A stretch of 64,000 nucleotides of DNA. Source: UBA7985 sp965661545 (GTDB lineage Bacteria; Pseudomonadota; Alphaproteobacteria; UBA7985). The stretch is taken from NCBI GenBank assembly GCA_965661545.1, contig CBFIEF010000001.1, forward strand, positions 1-64,000, given 5' to 3'. Position 1 is the stretch's first letter, and the number at the start of each line of letters is the position of its first letter. Below are positions 34,753 to 43,190 of this stretch, in pieces. The notes beneath the pieces were generated by a model, which searched no databases, was not told where the DNA came from, and worked only from the letters and a program-made list of their open reading frames with translations. The position numbers and the translations under genes are program-made.

Positions 34753-36537
34753 TCAGAACGGTAGTGTGGAGCCAAATCGGAGGTTAACCTCTTGGCCAAT
34801 GCTTTCGATCTTCGCCCAAATTTCCGCGCCCGCCACGTCTTGTGTCAGGCCGATGGTCAGGGCTCCCAGCTGGTCATATTCCGCTGACAGCGTGCCAATG
34901 CTCAGATCAAGCTCGCCTTTGGCGATCCAATACACGGGCTGGCTATCGAGCGCGTCTTCCAACACACCGATTTGTCCCTGGGCGGAGAACTGTGGCCCAG
35001 CCAGTTCGGCTTCTAGCCACCAGTCATTCTCGCTATCCAGACCCATGGCTATTCGGCTCGCCGGCAAGGGTGCAATGACAGCTTCAAGCTGCCACGCATC
35101 AAGAACGCCAGCGATATCGGCATCCAACAAGACATCTGCGCCTAGCGAAACACCTCCAAAATCGAATTTTGCGCCGGCAATGGTATTTAAAGCGCGGGTT
35201 TGGAACCGAGGCACAGCGGCAACCGCAGCGCTCAAGCCCATGACAGACAGCTCGCCGGAGAGCACGACGCCATCGTCTGCGGTAACTGACACGATATCAG
35301 CCCACGGGCCATCAGCGCTGATCAGGCCCGCATGGTCTTCTGTGCTAACGGTAAGGGAGCCGAAGCCGCCTTCGATGAACACGGATGCACCGCTGAAATT
35401 CAGCAGTTTGCTGACTGGTTGCATGTAAGCATTTGAGTCGGCTTCAAACGGGCTTTGCGTCAAGCATGCCGCACCAATCACCAATTTTTCGGAATTACCG
35501 ATCGTGCGGATTTCAGCGAACGGACCAACAAACACCTGCGCATTGTTGACCAACTCGCCGCTGAGCTCGTCCGCGCCGGGGCTAAACAGAACCGTGGCGG
35601 CCTTGCTCGCCGTGCTGTGCCAAACCTCTGCCGGCAGATCAGTGGCATCGACCATGTTCGGCGTGATTTTTACCGCCTCGAATCGGGTTTGGTAAACCGC
35701 CGCCACAGATCCAAATCCCCCATCGCCCGTATTCAGAGAAATACGCGCACCAAACGGGTTCGGCAAAGAGTTAACGGCAGAGGGCTTTCCAATGGTTGCC
35801 GTAGTCGTGATACCAGTGACCGCCCAGATTTCCCGCCTCGCCAGAAACTGACCTGCAGGCGCGAAATTGCCGGACTCTCCAACTGCATTGGCAACAAAGA
35901 TGTCTTCCTTTGAACCACGTTGGAGGCCATTTCCCACCGCAGTACGAAAGTTAACCGCCGCAACTTGCGCCGGTGTGTTTTCAAATGTCGCGGCCCGGCC
36001 CACCATTTGGTTCGCCATGCGACCCGCCAGCATACAGATGTTTTCCGCCATGAGTGGCGGGGCGGGAAGTTCGACCGCGGATCGGGTGCCGCCCAAAGTC
36101 ATCCAGTCAGAATTGATTTTCACGGCAACGATGTCGTCGTCTGACAGCGGCATGCCGCCAAACGCGCCATAGATTTGCGCATTAATGTCTGTTGGACCTG
36201 CGACCGTTTTGCGAATCAAACGATGCTCTTCGACGCCGTTGGGGTCGGTGTAGTCAAACAAACTCAGTTTCAGCTCGTCCAGCGCATTCAGCGTCAACTT
36301 GCCGCCGAAAACCAGACCAGAGTCGGTACTGTTTTCTAAGTCGAGTTCGATGTTGGCGAAGGTTGTGTAGTCGAACGCCTCGCCACTCTTGGACAGACCC
36401 ACGACCGAGCTGAATCCAAGATCACCCCCAAGCGTGACGTAAGTTTCGGCGCCTGCTGATGCCCCATAGGTCATCAACACGCTCGTTGCCGTCAAAAACA
36501 ATCTGCGTTTCGGCGCGCACACCCTGTGGTCCACCAA
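34753..36537 (-). CDS. outer-membrane porin-like beta-barrel protein
   Basis: 594 residues. Signal peptide about 11-30 (LFLTATSVLMTYGASAGA/E), then ETYVTLGGDLGFSSVVGL and many alternating strands, ending in a terminal phenylalanine (NLRFGSTLPF), the outer membrane insertion signal. The first and last thirds look like Rhodobacterales porins; the middle (about 140-330) is a large, less regular insert with two separate cysteines (ENICMLAG, GAACLTQ). It is longer than normal trimeric porins (300-400). Start: TTG behind GGGGGA with 6 nt spacing; a GTG one codon later is possible. The assignment as a diffusion porin is tentative. Confidence 0.68.
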   Translation of the reverse strand: MVDHRVCAPKRRLFLTATSVLMTYGASAGAETYVTLGGDLGFSSVVGLSKSGEAFDYTTFANIELDLENSTDSGLVFGGKLTLNALDELKLSLFDYTDPNGVEEHRLIRKTVAGPTDINAQIYGAFGGMPLSDDDIVAVKINSDWMTLGGTRSAVELPAPPLMAENICMLAGRMANQMVGRAATFENTPAQVAAVNFRTAVGNGLQRGSKEDIFVANAVGESGNFAPAGQFLARREIWAVTGITTTATIGKPSAVNSLPNPFGARISLNTGDGGFGSVAAVYQTRFEAVKITPNMVDATDLPAEVWHSTASKAATVLFSPGADELSGELVNNAQVFVGPFAEIRTIGNSEKLVIGAACLTQSPFEADSNAYMQPVSKLLNFSGASVFIEGGFGSLTVSTEDHAGLISADGPWADIVSVTADDGVVLSGELSVMGLSAAVAAVPRFQTRALNTIAGAKFDFGGVSLGADVLLDADIAGVLDAWQLEAVIAPLPASRIAMGLDSENDWWLEAELAGPQFSAQGQIGVLEDALDSQPVYWIAKGELDLSIGTLSAEYDQLGALTIGLTQDVAGAEIWAKIESIGQEVNLRFGSTLPF

Positions 36538-36837
36538 CCAAGTCCCCCAACGTAACTCTGTTTTTTGGTTCGCAGGGAAAGTGCCGCAGCAGCAGGGCCT
36601 GAGGGTAGTGTTTCTTCGGGTTCGTTTTTACAAAATGCGTTCCCACCGAAATCTTTGTCTGAGTAAGAAGTTAATCTATCACAAATTAGATATTATGCGT
36701 GCTGTTGATCAAAATGAACCCATCAAGAGTTTCTGTTTTATCATTTGAGAGAGGTCGAAATCACCAAAAATCGCATTTTGTAAGGCCGATTCTCTGCGTG
36801 ATTCGATAATATTTTGGTGTTTTGAGAAGAGTTGGGC
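36538..36837. other. intergenic region between the porin-like gene and ssrA
   Basis: About 300 bp, more AT-rich than the coding DNA, with AATTAGATATTAT-like stretches. It should contain the porin promoter and the ssrA 3' trailer on the minus strand. I see no clear intrinsic terminator and no credible gene. Confidence 0.4.
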
Positions 36838-37145
36838 GTTCTGTTGCTAGGTGCCCAAGACCCCACCTACACATGCTAATGCGCAGGGATTTAGTTTCAC
36901 GAACTCAGCTGCTTACGCAGCAAGAGCAACTCGTGGAGCAACATAGTTGTTTGCAACTGTGTTTAAATGACCCGGTTACGCCGGAATCATCACGGGCAAA
37001 ACAAACAGCTTTCAATGCACGTCGATCCTATTTCGCCCCCAGCAAACAACCAACTCGATCAGAATTGGCTCTTTGGTGGAGGCGCCGGGTACCGCCCCCG
37101 GGTCCGCAACATCTATTACCTGCTTGGTTTATCGCCATAGAGCGA
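36838..37145 (-). ncRNA. ssrA: tmRNA, circularly permuted two-piece type
   Basis: tmRNA rescues stalled ribosomes. On the minus strand the acceptor piece comes first and ends CGCCTCCACCA (CCA at 37076-37074), with a T-arm CCGGG-GGCGGTA-CCCGG. A 33-nt spacer (37073-37041) is followed by the coding piece, which starts GGGGGCGAAATAGGATCGAC at 37040. GGGGGCG pairs with CGCCTCC as a 7-bp acceptor stem across the permutation. The tag frame GCA..TAA at 36954-36913 encodes ANNYVAPRVALAA. A TAGGTG/CACCTA hairpin after the tag fits a later pseudoknot. The gene order is the alphaproteobacterial permuted form. The outer ends (36838 and 37145) are approximate. Confidence 0.92.
36913..36954 (-). other. tmRNA tag-peptide reading frame
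   Basis: Thirteen codons GCA AAC AAC TAT ... GCT GCG and TAA give ANNYVAPRVALAA. The C-terminal ALAA is the ClpX/ClpP degradation signal. The N-terminal half, which alpha SspB binds, differs from the common ANDN-type start. Confidence 0.9.
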
Positions 37146-37157
37146 GGCTCATCAGGG

Positions 37158-37185
37158 AATATAAGCGTTTTCACGCGCTATGCAA
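37158..37185 (-). promoter_or_regulatory. putative ssrA promoter
   Basis: On the minus strand TTGCAT (37185-37180) and TATATT (37163-37158) are 16 nt apart and would start transcription a few bases before the tmRNA acceptor piece. It overlaps the first copy of the 53-bp repeat. Confidence 0.5.
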
Positions 37186-37268
37186 TTGGCTACTGATACC
37201 GGGCTATGAGTGATTAGGCGTTTTCATAACCCTGGGAATTGGCTACGGCTTCGGCATTATGAGTGATA
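37163..37268 (+). repeat. two imperfect 53-bp tandem repeats upstream of thyX
   Basis: Copies at 37163-37215 and 37216-37268 match at 36 of 53 positions by my count. Shared blocks are GCGTTTTCA, AATTGGCTAC and ATGAGTGAT. The last block of copy 2 is the thyX start (Met-Ser-Asp); in copy 1 the same ATGAGTGAT is followed by TAG, giving a three-codon frame. Confidence 0.75.
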
Positions 37269-38209
37269 AAACAGATCAAGCCCGCTCCGTCGACCTCGAG
37301 ATCGAAGAACTTCGCGCGTTCACCCGTCCCACGTCACGGGTGACTTCAAGCGCGCTTGAGGATCGCCTGTACAAAATTTTTCCCGTTCTCGATCACGGCT
37401 TTGTCCGTGTCGTCGATTACATGGGGGATGACACGTCGATCGTGCAGGCTGCGCGTGTGTCGTACGGCAAAGGCACGAAGTCCGTGCGGAATGACGAGGG
37501 GCTGATCCGGTATCTGATGCGCCATCGCCATTCGACGCCGTTCGAGATGTGCGAAATCAAGTTCCACATCAAGCTGCCGATTTTTGTGGCACGCCAATGG
37601 ATCCGTCACCGCACAGCCAACGTGAACGAGTATTCCGCCCGCTATTCCATGCTGGACCGTGAGTTCTACATTCCCGCGCCCGAGCATCTGGCCGCGCAGA
37701 GTGAAGTGAATAATCAGGGACGCGGCGAGGTGCTGCGCGACGAAGAAGCGAATGATGTTCTTGAGATGCTCAAGGCGGATGCCGTGCGCTCCTATGATCG
37801 TTACGAGACGCTTTTGAATGCGCGTCAAGATGGTCGGATCATCAACGATGACAAACAAGGCCTAGCGCGTGAGCTTGCGCGGATGACCTTGCCCTTGTCC
37901 GCCTATACGCAGTGGTACTGGAAAGTTGATCTCCACAACCTCGTTCACTTCCTGAGCCTGCGGATGGACCCACACGCACAGTACGAGATCCGCGCCTTTG
38001 CGGATGTGATGTACGACATGGTGCGGGACTGGGTGCCGTTGACGGCCAAAGCGTTTGAAGATTACCGCCTGAACAGCTTTTCGCTGTCCGGGCCAATGGT
38101 TTCAGCGGTGCGTCGGATGGTAAGCGGTGAAAAAGTCACCGTGGAAAACTGCGGCATGTCCGCGCGGGAATGGCGAGAGTTGCAAGCGGCTTTGGGGCTC
38201 AGCGACTAA
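37259..38209 (+). CDS. thyX: FAD-dependent thymidylate synthase
   Basis: 316 residues. ThyX methylates dUMP to dTMP using methylene-tetrahydrofolate with FAD/NADPH. Seen: the ThyX motif RHRTANVNEYS at 116-126, the earlier RHRHSTPFE at 88-96, and LPLSAYTQWYWKVDLHNLVHFLSLR near the C-terminus, a family signature for the active site. Length is normal for the Rhodobacterales form. The gene begins in the second copy of a 53-bp repeat and has no good ribosome site. It is divergent from ssrA and 3 nt before the CPBP gene. Confidence 0.95.
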   Translation: MSDKTDQARSVDLEIEELRAFTRPTSRVTSSALEDRLYKIFPVLDHGFVRVVDYMGDDTSIVQAARVSYGKGTKSVRNDEGLIRYLMRHRHSTPFEMCEIKFHIKLPIFVARQWIRHRTANVNEYSARYSMLDREFYIPAPEHLAAQSEVNNQGRGEVLRDEEANDVLEMLKADAVRSYDRYETLLNARQDGRIINDDKQGLARELARMTLPLSAYTQWYWKVDLHNLVHFLSLRMDPHAQYEIRAFADVMYDMVRDWVPLTAKAFEDYRLNSFSLSGPMVSAVRRMVSGEKVTVENCGMSAREWRELQAALGLSD

Positions 38210-38212
38210 CAC

Positions 38213-38986
38213 ATGGTCGACCCGACCCATCCTAACCCTTATCGAACACGCGCTTTCGGACCGGCTGATCATGGCCTGATGATCCCTGCTGGGCATGTGG
38301 TTCTGCTGATCGGAATCTTGCTGTTGCTTGCGCCCATTGCGCTGCTGGCTCAGGGGATCGTGCTTGCGCTTTGGTCCCCTGCGCTGCCGAGCCACGGGAC
38401 GATTGTCACTGAAGTTCTGGTGAGTCTGGCGTTGATTGCTGGGATGTTTCTGATTGGGCTGAGTCGCCATTACAATTGGGAGCGGTTCGGCTTCTGGCTA
38501 CCGGTTCGCACGGACTACTTGTTCGTCGCTGGCATCCTCACAATCTCGATCTTCATCCAGCCTTTATTCATGTTTGGCTTTGATGCAGAAGGTTCGACCG
38601 AGCTGCGCGACGCCTTTTTCAGGGCCTATCATCCTCAAGGCGTTCTGGTGTTCGAGCTGCTGATCTTTGCCGCGCTTGTGATCCTCACGCCGCTGTTTGA
38701 AGAGATGGTTTTTCGCGGCCTGTTCTTTGGATGGGCGCGGCAGAGGCTTGGCTTCTTTAAGGCAGCGCTGTTCAGCTCGCTGGTCTTCGCAGCCTTTCAC
38801 GCGCACTATGTTGATGCGCTGGGGCTGCATTGGGGTTTCAGGGCGCTGGGGATGATCTTCACCCTTGGATTTCTGTCAGCTTTGCTGTTTGAGCGAACGG
38901 GATCGTTGATCGCGCCTACGCTTTTGCATGGCTTGTTCAATCTCCAAGCGGCGATTCCTTTGCTGTTGGATATTCCGCCAGCTTGA
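38213..38986 (+). CDS. CPBP family intramembrane glutamic endopeptidase
   Basis: 257 residues with about seven hydrophobic segments. Family members (Rce1/CPBP) are membrane proteases or bacteriocin-immunity-like proteins. Seen: EEMVFRGLFFG (motif EExxxR, catalytic Glu pair) around residue 162, FAAFHAHY (motif FxxxH) near 197, and TLLHGLFNLQ (HxxxN-like) near the end, so the catalytic set looks intact. It follows thyX by 3 nt and so is probably co-transcribed. Substrate unknown. Confidence 0.9.
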   Translation: MVDPTHPNPYRTRAFGPADHGLMIPAGHVVLLIGILLLLAPIALLAQGIVLALWSPALPSHGTIVTEVLVSLALIAGMFLIGLSRHYNWERFGFWLPVRTDYLFVAGILTISIFIQPLFMFGFDAEGSTELRDAFFRAYHPQGVLVFELLIFAALVILTPLFEEMVFRGLFFGWARQRLGFFKAALFSSLVFAAFHAHYVDALGLHWGFRALGMIFTLGFLSALLFERTGSLIAPTLLHGLFNLQAAIPLLLDIPPA

Positions 38987-39073
38987 ATTAACTCCCCGAG
39001 ACCCCACGTTTCGGGTAAGCGAGGTGTCCCATAGCGGATGCACGAACATTAGCGATGATTTAGGGAAATCTTC

Positions 39074-40468
39074 ATGTCAGATTTGGGCGGCGATAACTCC
39101 AGCCTGCACCAGAATTCCAACGGCTCCGGGCCTTGGGGTGGCGGTGGCAACCGTGGCAATGGCGGTGGTCAAGGGCCTTGGGGCGGATCCAACAATAACA
39201 GTGGCGGCAACCGAGGTAGCTCGGGCGGCGGTCAGGGACCGTGGGGCGGTGGCTCCAACAACGGCGGTGGTGACAGCAACAACGGCGGTGCCAATGTTGA
39301 AGACATCTTCAACCGCGCGCGCCGGAATCTCGGTGGCGGTGGCGGAGGCAGCGGTGGACGCCGTCAATCACCGGGTGGCCTGCCTCGTAACTTGCCGCTT
39401 CCGCTGATCATCCTCGGCCTGATCGGTGCGTTTGCTGTGGTTTGGTGGAACGCGGGCGGTGTCCGTTTGGTGTCACCTTCGCAACAGTTGGTCGTAACGT
39501 TCTTAGGTGAATACCAGACGACCAAGGGTGAAGGTCTGCAGATCCAGCCTTTGGCACCCTTGCAGCGCGGCTACGTGATCAACGTGCTCCAGCAGCGTGA
39601 AACACCGGTTGGTGCCAATGGTGAGCGTGTTGACGTTTCTGCCATTATTGAGCGTCGTAACCAGCGTCTCGCTCAGTCTAACCCGCGGGCAAGCTCCACC
39701 ACGGAGACATTGACCGAGGAAGATTTCGTTGAGCCAAACGTGGTTCTGCAAGAGCTGCAGAACGAAACGCGTGGTCGTCTGAACCAGAACCTGATGCTGA
39801 CCAACGAAGGCAAGATTGCTGACGTTGACGTCAACGTCTTCTGGAACGTGAACAACGCGCGGGACTTCCTGTTCAACGTAAAAGATCCGTCGGAGACTTT
39901 GGGTGGCTTGAACTCGGTTGATCCGACAGAGACCATCAAGCTTGCCGCCGAGGCCGCTTTGCGGTCAGCCGTGGCAACCCGTGACCTGGATGAGGTTGTT
40001 GACCGTACCGGCTTGGCCATCGACATTGAAACTCAGTTGCAAGCGCTGCTGGACGAATACGGCGCCGGCATCAATGTCGTTCGTGTTGACGTTCCGTACG
40101 CTCAACCACCACTTGCCGTTCTGCCGTCTTACAACGCGGTGAAAAACGCAGAAAAGACCAAGAACGAGATCATCAACAAGGCTCAGGCCGAAGCGACCCG
40201 CGTAACCAACGAAGCGCAGGGTACGGTTGATCAGGTTTTGCAGGAAGCGACCGCGTTCAAGAACGAGACGATCGCAGCCGCACGCGGTCAGGCAGAGCGT
40301 TTCAAGCAAGTCCTCTCGGCTTACGACGAAGCACCAGCAGTGACCATCCAACGGCTTTACCTCGACACCATGCAGGAAGTCCTCACGAACGCCGACATGA
40401 CCATCATTGATGAATCGTTGGGCGGAGATGCCTTGCCGCTCCTTCCCATCAGTCCTTTGAACCAATAA
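39074..40468 (+). CDS. hflK: FtsH modulator HflK
   Basis: 464 residues. HflK and HflC form a large SPFH-family cage around the FtsH protease in the inner membrane. Seen: a Gly/Asn-rich cytosolic N-terminus of about 100 residues with three GPWGG units (about 19, 34, 55), one transmembrane helix at about 107-126, then the SPFH/band-7 domain (VSPSQQLVVTFLGEYQTT) and a long coiled-coil region rich in Ala/Gln/Glu (AQAEATRVTNEAQGTVDQ). The ATG has a weak ribosome site. Order hflK-hflC-degP is the standard one. Confidence 0.95.
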   Translation: MSDLGGDNSSLHQNSNGSGPWGGGGNRGNGGGQGPWGGSNNNSGGNRGSSGGGQGPWGGGSNNGGGDSNNGGANVEDIFNRARRNLGGGGGGSGGRRQSPGGLPRNLPLPLIILGLIGAFAVVWWNAGGVRLVSPSQQLVVTFLGEYQTTKGEGLQIQPLAPLQRGYVINVLQQRETPVGANGERVDVSAIIERRNQRLAQSNPRASSTTETLTEEDFVEPNVVLQELQNETRGRLNQNLMLTNEGKIADVDVNVFWNVNNARDFLFNVKDPSETLGGLNSVDPTETIKLAAEAALRSAVATRDLDEVVDRTGLAIDIETQLQALLDEYGAGINVVRVDVPYAQPPLAVLPSYNAVKNAEKTKNEIINKAQAEATRVTNEAQGTVDQVLQEATAFKNETIAAARGQAERFKQVLSAYDEAPAVTIQRLYLDTMQEVLTNADMTIIDESLGGDALPLLPISPLNQ

Positions 40469-40490
40469 TCAGAAACGGAGACCTGAAGTC

Positions 40491-41357
40491 ATGAATAGAA
40501 TTCTTATCCCCGTCGCGGTTGTTGTCGTCTTCGTACTGTGGGCGTTTTCAGCTGTGGTTATCGTTCGCGAAGACCAGCAAGCGGTCATTCGCTCCTTCAA
40601 CGCTATTCAACGCGCTGAAACGGATGCTGGCTTGAGCTTCAAGCTGCCTGCGCCGCTGGGTTCGGTTGATTACATCGAACAGCGGGTTCTGGCGACTGAC
40701 CCTGAGATCGAGCAGTTCATTCTGTCCGATGATACGCGTTTGGATGTTGATTACTACGTGCGGTACCGGATCACAGATCCCATCACTTACGTGCGAAACA
40801 CCAATGATCTGTTGAGCGTTCAGCAGGTTGAGCAAGCGTCGAAAGATAGTCTGTCCGAGGCGCTGCGTTCGGTAAACCTGTCGACCGTCCTGTCGGATCA
40901 GCGTGACCAGCTGTTGCTGGAAGTGCGTTCCAGCATTTCGGATAAAATGGGCCAGTTGGGTATCGACGTGGTTGATATTCGCATCGGCCGCGCAGATTTT
41001 GTGGCGGAGAACTTGCCCTTTGCCTTTAACGAAATGTCTGCCGACTTGCTCGATACCTACAAGTCCGAGCTGTCCAACGGTTCTGCAGAAGGCGAAAGAC
41101 TGCGGGCAACGGCTAACCAGGAAGCGCGTACGCGTGTTGCTGAAGCCAACGCCACAGCCGCCATCATGCGCGGTGAAGCGGAAGCACAAGCGGCACGTTT
41201 GTTGAACGCGGCACATGGTCAAGACCTGGAGTTCTATACGTTCTGGCGTTCGATGCAGTCGTACAGCGAAGCCATTGCGAGCGACGACAAGTCACTGATC
41301 CTGACGACGGATAATGACTTCCTGAAGTCGCTACAAAGCCCAAGCTTGCTTCAGTAG
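40491..41357 (+). CDS. hflC: FtsH modulator HflC
   Basis: 288 residues. Partner of HflK. Seen: an N-terminal transmembrane segment (about 4-23, ILIPVAVVVVFVLWAFSAVV), the band-7 start REDQQAVIRSFNAIQRAETDAG, the FKLPAPLGSVDYIEQRVL motif, and a coiled coil (TRVAEANATAAIMRGEAEAQA) followed by YTFWRSMQSY, conserved in HflC. It starts 22 nt after hflK with an ACGGAGA ribosome site. A strong terminator follows. Confidence 0.95.
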   Translation: MNRILIPVAVVVVFVLWAFSAVVIVREDQQAVIRSFNAIQRAETDAGLSFKLPAPLGSVDYIEQRVLATDPEIEQFILSDDTRLDVDYYVRYRITDPITYVRNTNDLLSVQQVEQASKDSLSEALRSVNLSTVLSDQRDQLLLEVRSSISDKMGQLGIDVVDIRIGRADFVAENLPFAFNEMSADLLDTYKSELSNGSAEGERLRATANQEARTRVAEANATAAIMRGEAEAQAARLLNAAHGQDLEFYTFWRSMQSYSEAIASDDKSLILTTDNDFLKSLQSPSLLQ

Positions 41358-41368
41358 AGCAATTTCGA

Positions 41369-41407
41369 AAGACGATTCCCCGCTGCCTTAGGGGGATCGT
41401 CTTTTTT
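41369..41407 (+). terminator. intrinsic terminator after hflC
   Basis: AAGACGATTCCCC and GGGGGATCGTCTT form a 13-bp stem with one G-U pair and a 9-nt loop, followed by a run of six T. degP downstream therefore probably has its own promoter in 41408-41641, a 234-bp stretch with no other feature seen. Confidence 0.88.
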
Positions 41408-41641
41408 ACTCCCGTATCGGGATAAGAGGCTTGCCTCACCAATCGATGCTGCCACATTCACAAAAGTGATGCTTGAAATCACTGGTCCTCACCCTTGTGT
41501 GAAGTCCGATATTTCACCGCCCATCGGTCTAGCTTCCAACACAATTGCCCCCAATCTCTGGCATGCGACAGGGCGGACTCTCCTTGTGAAACCGCTCGCC
41601 AAGTACACAAACAAAACCAAGAGTTTTCAGGAGTGAAACGT

Positions 41642-43111
41642 ATGAAACACTTCGGCTTAATGAGCCTCAACAGCGTGCGCGCTGGCTTTGGATTAATGGC
41701 GCTGTCCTTTGTGACACTGGCCCCCCATGCCGTTGCGAAGCCTGCGCCCGACAGCTTTGCCGATATCGTTGAAGAGCTGTTGCCGACCGTGGTGAACGTC
41801 TCAACGTCTGCCGCAGCCAGCCGCAACCCGTTGGACGCTGAGGAATTCGAGCAGTTCCGCGAATTCATGGAGCGCTTTGGCCGCCCCGCGCCGCTGCCGG
41901 AATCCAATGGCCGCCGCGCACAGTCGCTGGGGTCGGGTTTCATCATTGATGAAAGCGGAATTATCGTCACCAACAACCACGTTGTTGAAGGTGCCGAAAC
42001 CATCACCATCACGCTGCACGATGACACACAGTTCGAAGGCACACTGCTGGGCACCGATGAAAGCACAGACCTTGCTGTGGTGAAGATCGAGCCAGGCGAT
42101 ATGAAGTTGGTTGCGACCGAATGGTCGGACAGCGATTTAGCGCGGGTTGGCGATTGGATTGTTGCCATTGGTAACCCCTTTGGTCTGGGTTCAACCGTGA
42201 CGGCTGGGATCATTTCGGCCAAGGCACGCGATATCCGCTCCGGGCCTTACGATAGCTTCATTCAAACGGATGCGTCGATTAACCGAGGCAACTCGGGCGG
42301 TCCATCCTTTGATATTGAAGGCCGTGTGGTCGGCGTAAACACAGCGATTTTCTCGCCCTCCGGCGGGTCTGTCGGTATCGGTTTTGCCATCCCGTCCAAC
42401 ATCGCAGCCAACATTGTCGATCAGCTGGCAACGCGCGGTGAAGTTCGTCGTGGTTTCCTGGGTACGCGCATCATGCCTGTGGGTACAGACGAGGCGGAAG
42501 TTTTGGGCATGGACAACCCGCGCGGCGCGCTGGTGCGCTCTCTTATCGAAACGGGTCCAGCGAAAGAAGCCGGTATCGAGCCGGGTGATGTGATCATTCG
42601 CTTTGACGGCAAAGACGTCAAAACAGCGCGTGATCTGCCGCTCATGGTCGCTCAAACACCGGTTGGCAAACAAGTCCGCGTGGTCGTTTGGCGCGATGGG
42701 GAAGAAGTGACGGTGTCGCTGTCTCTTGGTCTGCTGGACGAAGAAGACGTTGCCGCTGACGTGCCGGTGACCGAAGAGGAACCCGTTGAAGACGATACAG
42801 TCGCGGGCGAAGAAGACCTGCGCGCCTATGGTCTGGCCGTGACGCCGCTGACCGCCGATGAACTCGATGGATTGAGCCTGCCGGGCTATGAGGCTGGTGT
42901 CATGGTTACCGAGTTGACCGACGACAGCCCGTTTGTGGACCAAGGCCTGACGGTTGGTGATGTCATTCTCGAGATTGACAACGCCGATGTTGGGTCCGCC
43001 GCAGATGTTGCTGCGGCCATTCGCTCTGCTGACGAAGATGGAGCGGGCATTATGGCCGCCGTTATCGTGCGCGAAGGCCAGCGCATCTGGCTCATCCTGC
43101 GGACGCGCTAA
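41642..43111 (+). CDS. degP: Do family periplasmic serine endoprotease
   Basis: 489 residues. Periplasmic protease/chaperone for misfolded envelope proteins. Seen: signal peptide ending about VTLAPHAVA/K at 32, catalytic triad His113 (TNNHVVEG), Asp143 (STDLAVVK) and Ser218 (RGNSGG), a Q-linker-like LA loop (EEFEQFREFMERFG), and two PDZ domains with an acidic linker (EEEPVEDDTVAGEEDL) between them. AGGAG lies a few bases before the ATG at 41642; the frame is open to 41495. It follows hflKC, the standard neighbourhood. It could equally be called DegQ. Confidence 0.94.
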   Translation: MKHFGLMSLNSVRAGFGLMALSFVTLAPHAVAKPAPDSFADIVEELLPTVVNVSTSAAASRNPLDAEEFEQFREFMERFGRPAPLPESNGRRAQSLGSGFIIDESGIIVTNNHVVEGAETITITLHDDTQFEGTLLGTDESTDLAVVKIEPGDMKLVATEWSDSDLARVGDWIVAIGNPFGLGSTVTAGIISAKARDIRSGPYDSFIQTDASINRGNSGGPSFDIEGRVVGVNTAIFSPSGGSVGIGFAIPSNIAANIVDQLATRGEVRRGFLGTRIMPVGTDEAEVLGMDNPRGALVRSLIETGPAKEAGIEPGDVIIRFDGKDVKTARDLPLMVAQTPVGKQVRVVVWRDGEEVTVSLSLGLLDEEDVAADVPVTEEEPVEDDTVAGEEDLRAYGLAVTPLTADELDGLSLPGYEAGVMVTELTDDSPFVDQGLTVGDVILEIDNADVGSAADVAAAIRSADEDGAGIMAAVIVREGQRIWLILRTR

Positions 43112-43136
43112 TCTCTGCATCAACGCTGAACAAGAA

Positions 43137-43165
43137 GGGCCGCTCAACCAGCGGCCCCTTTTTTT
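43137..43165 (+). terminator. intrinsic terminator after degP
   Basis: GGGCCGCT and AGCGGCCC form a perfect 8-bp stem around CAACC, followed by CTTTTTTT. The miaA ribosome site begins about 15 nt later. Confidence 0.88.
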
Positions 43166-43190
43166 GTGGCAAATCGGGAAAGGGGCGTTC

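Noticed and set aside
36838..37145. Plus-strand 6S RNA or other structured RNA
   Set aside because: The conserved GGTGGAGGCGCC and GGGTACCGCCCCCGGG words first suggested another RNA, but on the minus strand they are the CCA end and T-arm of tmRNA.
36822..37196. Open frame of 124 codons on the plus strand
   Set aside because: It lies across both pieces of the tmRNA gene on the other strand, is Arg/Pro/Ser-rich, and has no ribosome site or family pattern. The RNA gene explains the sequence.
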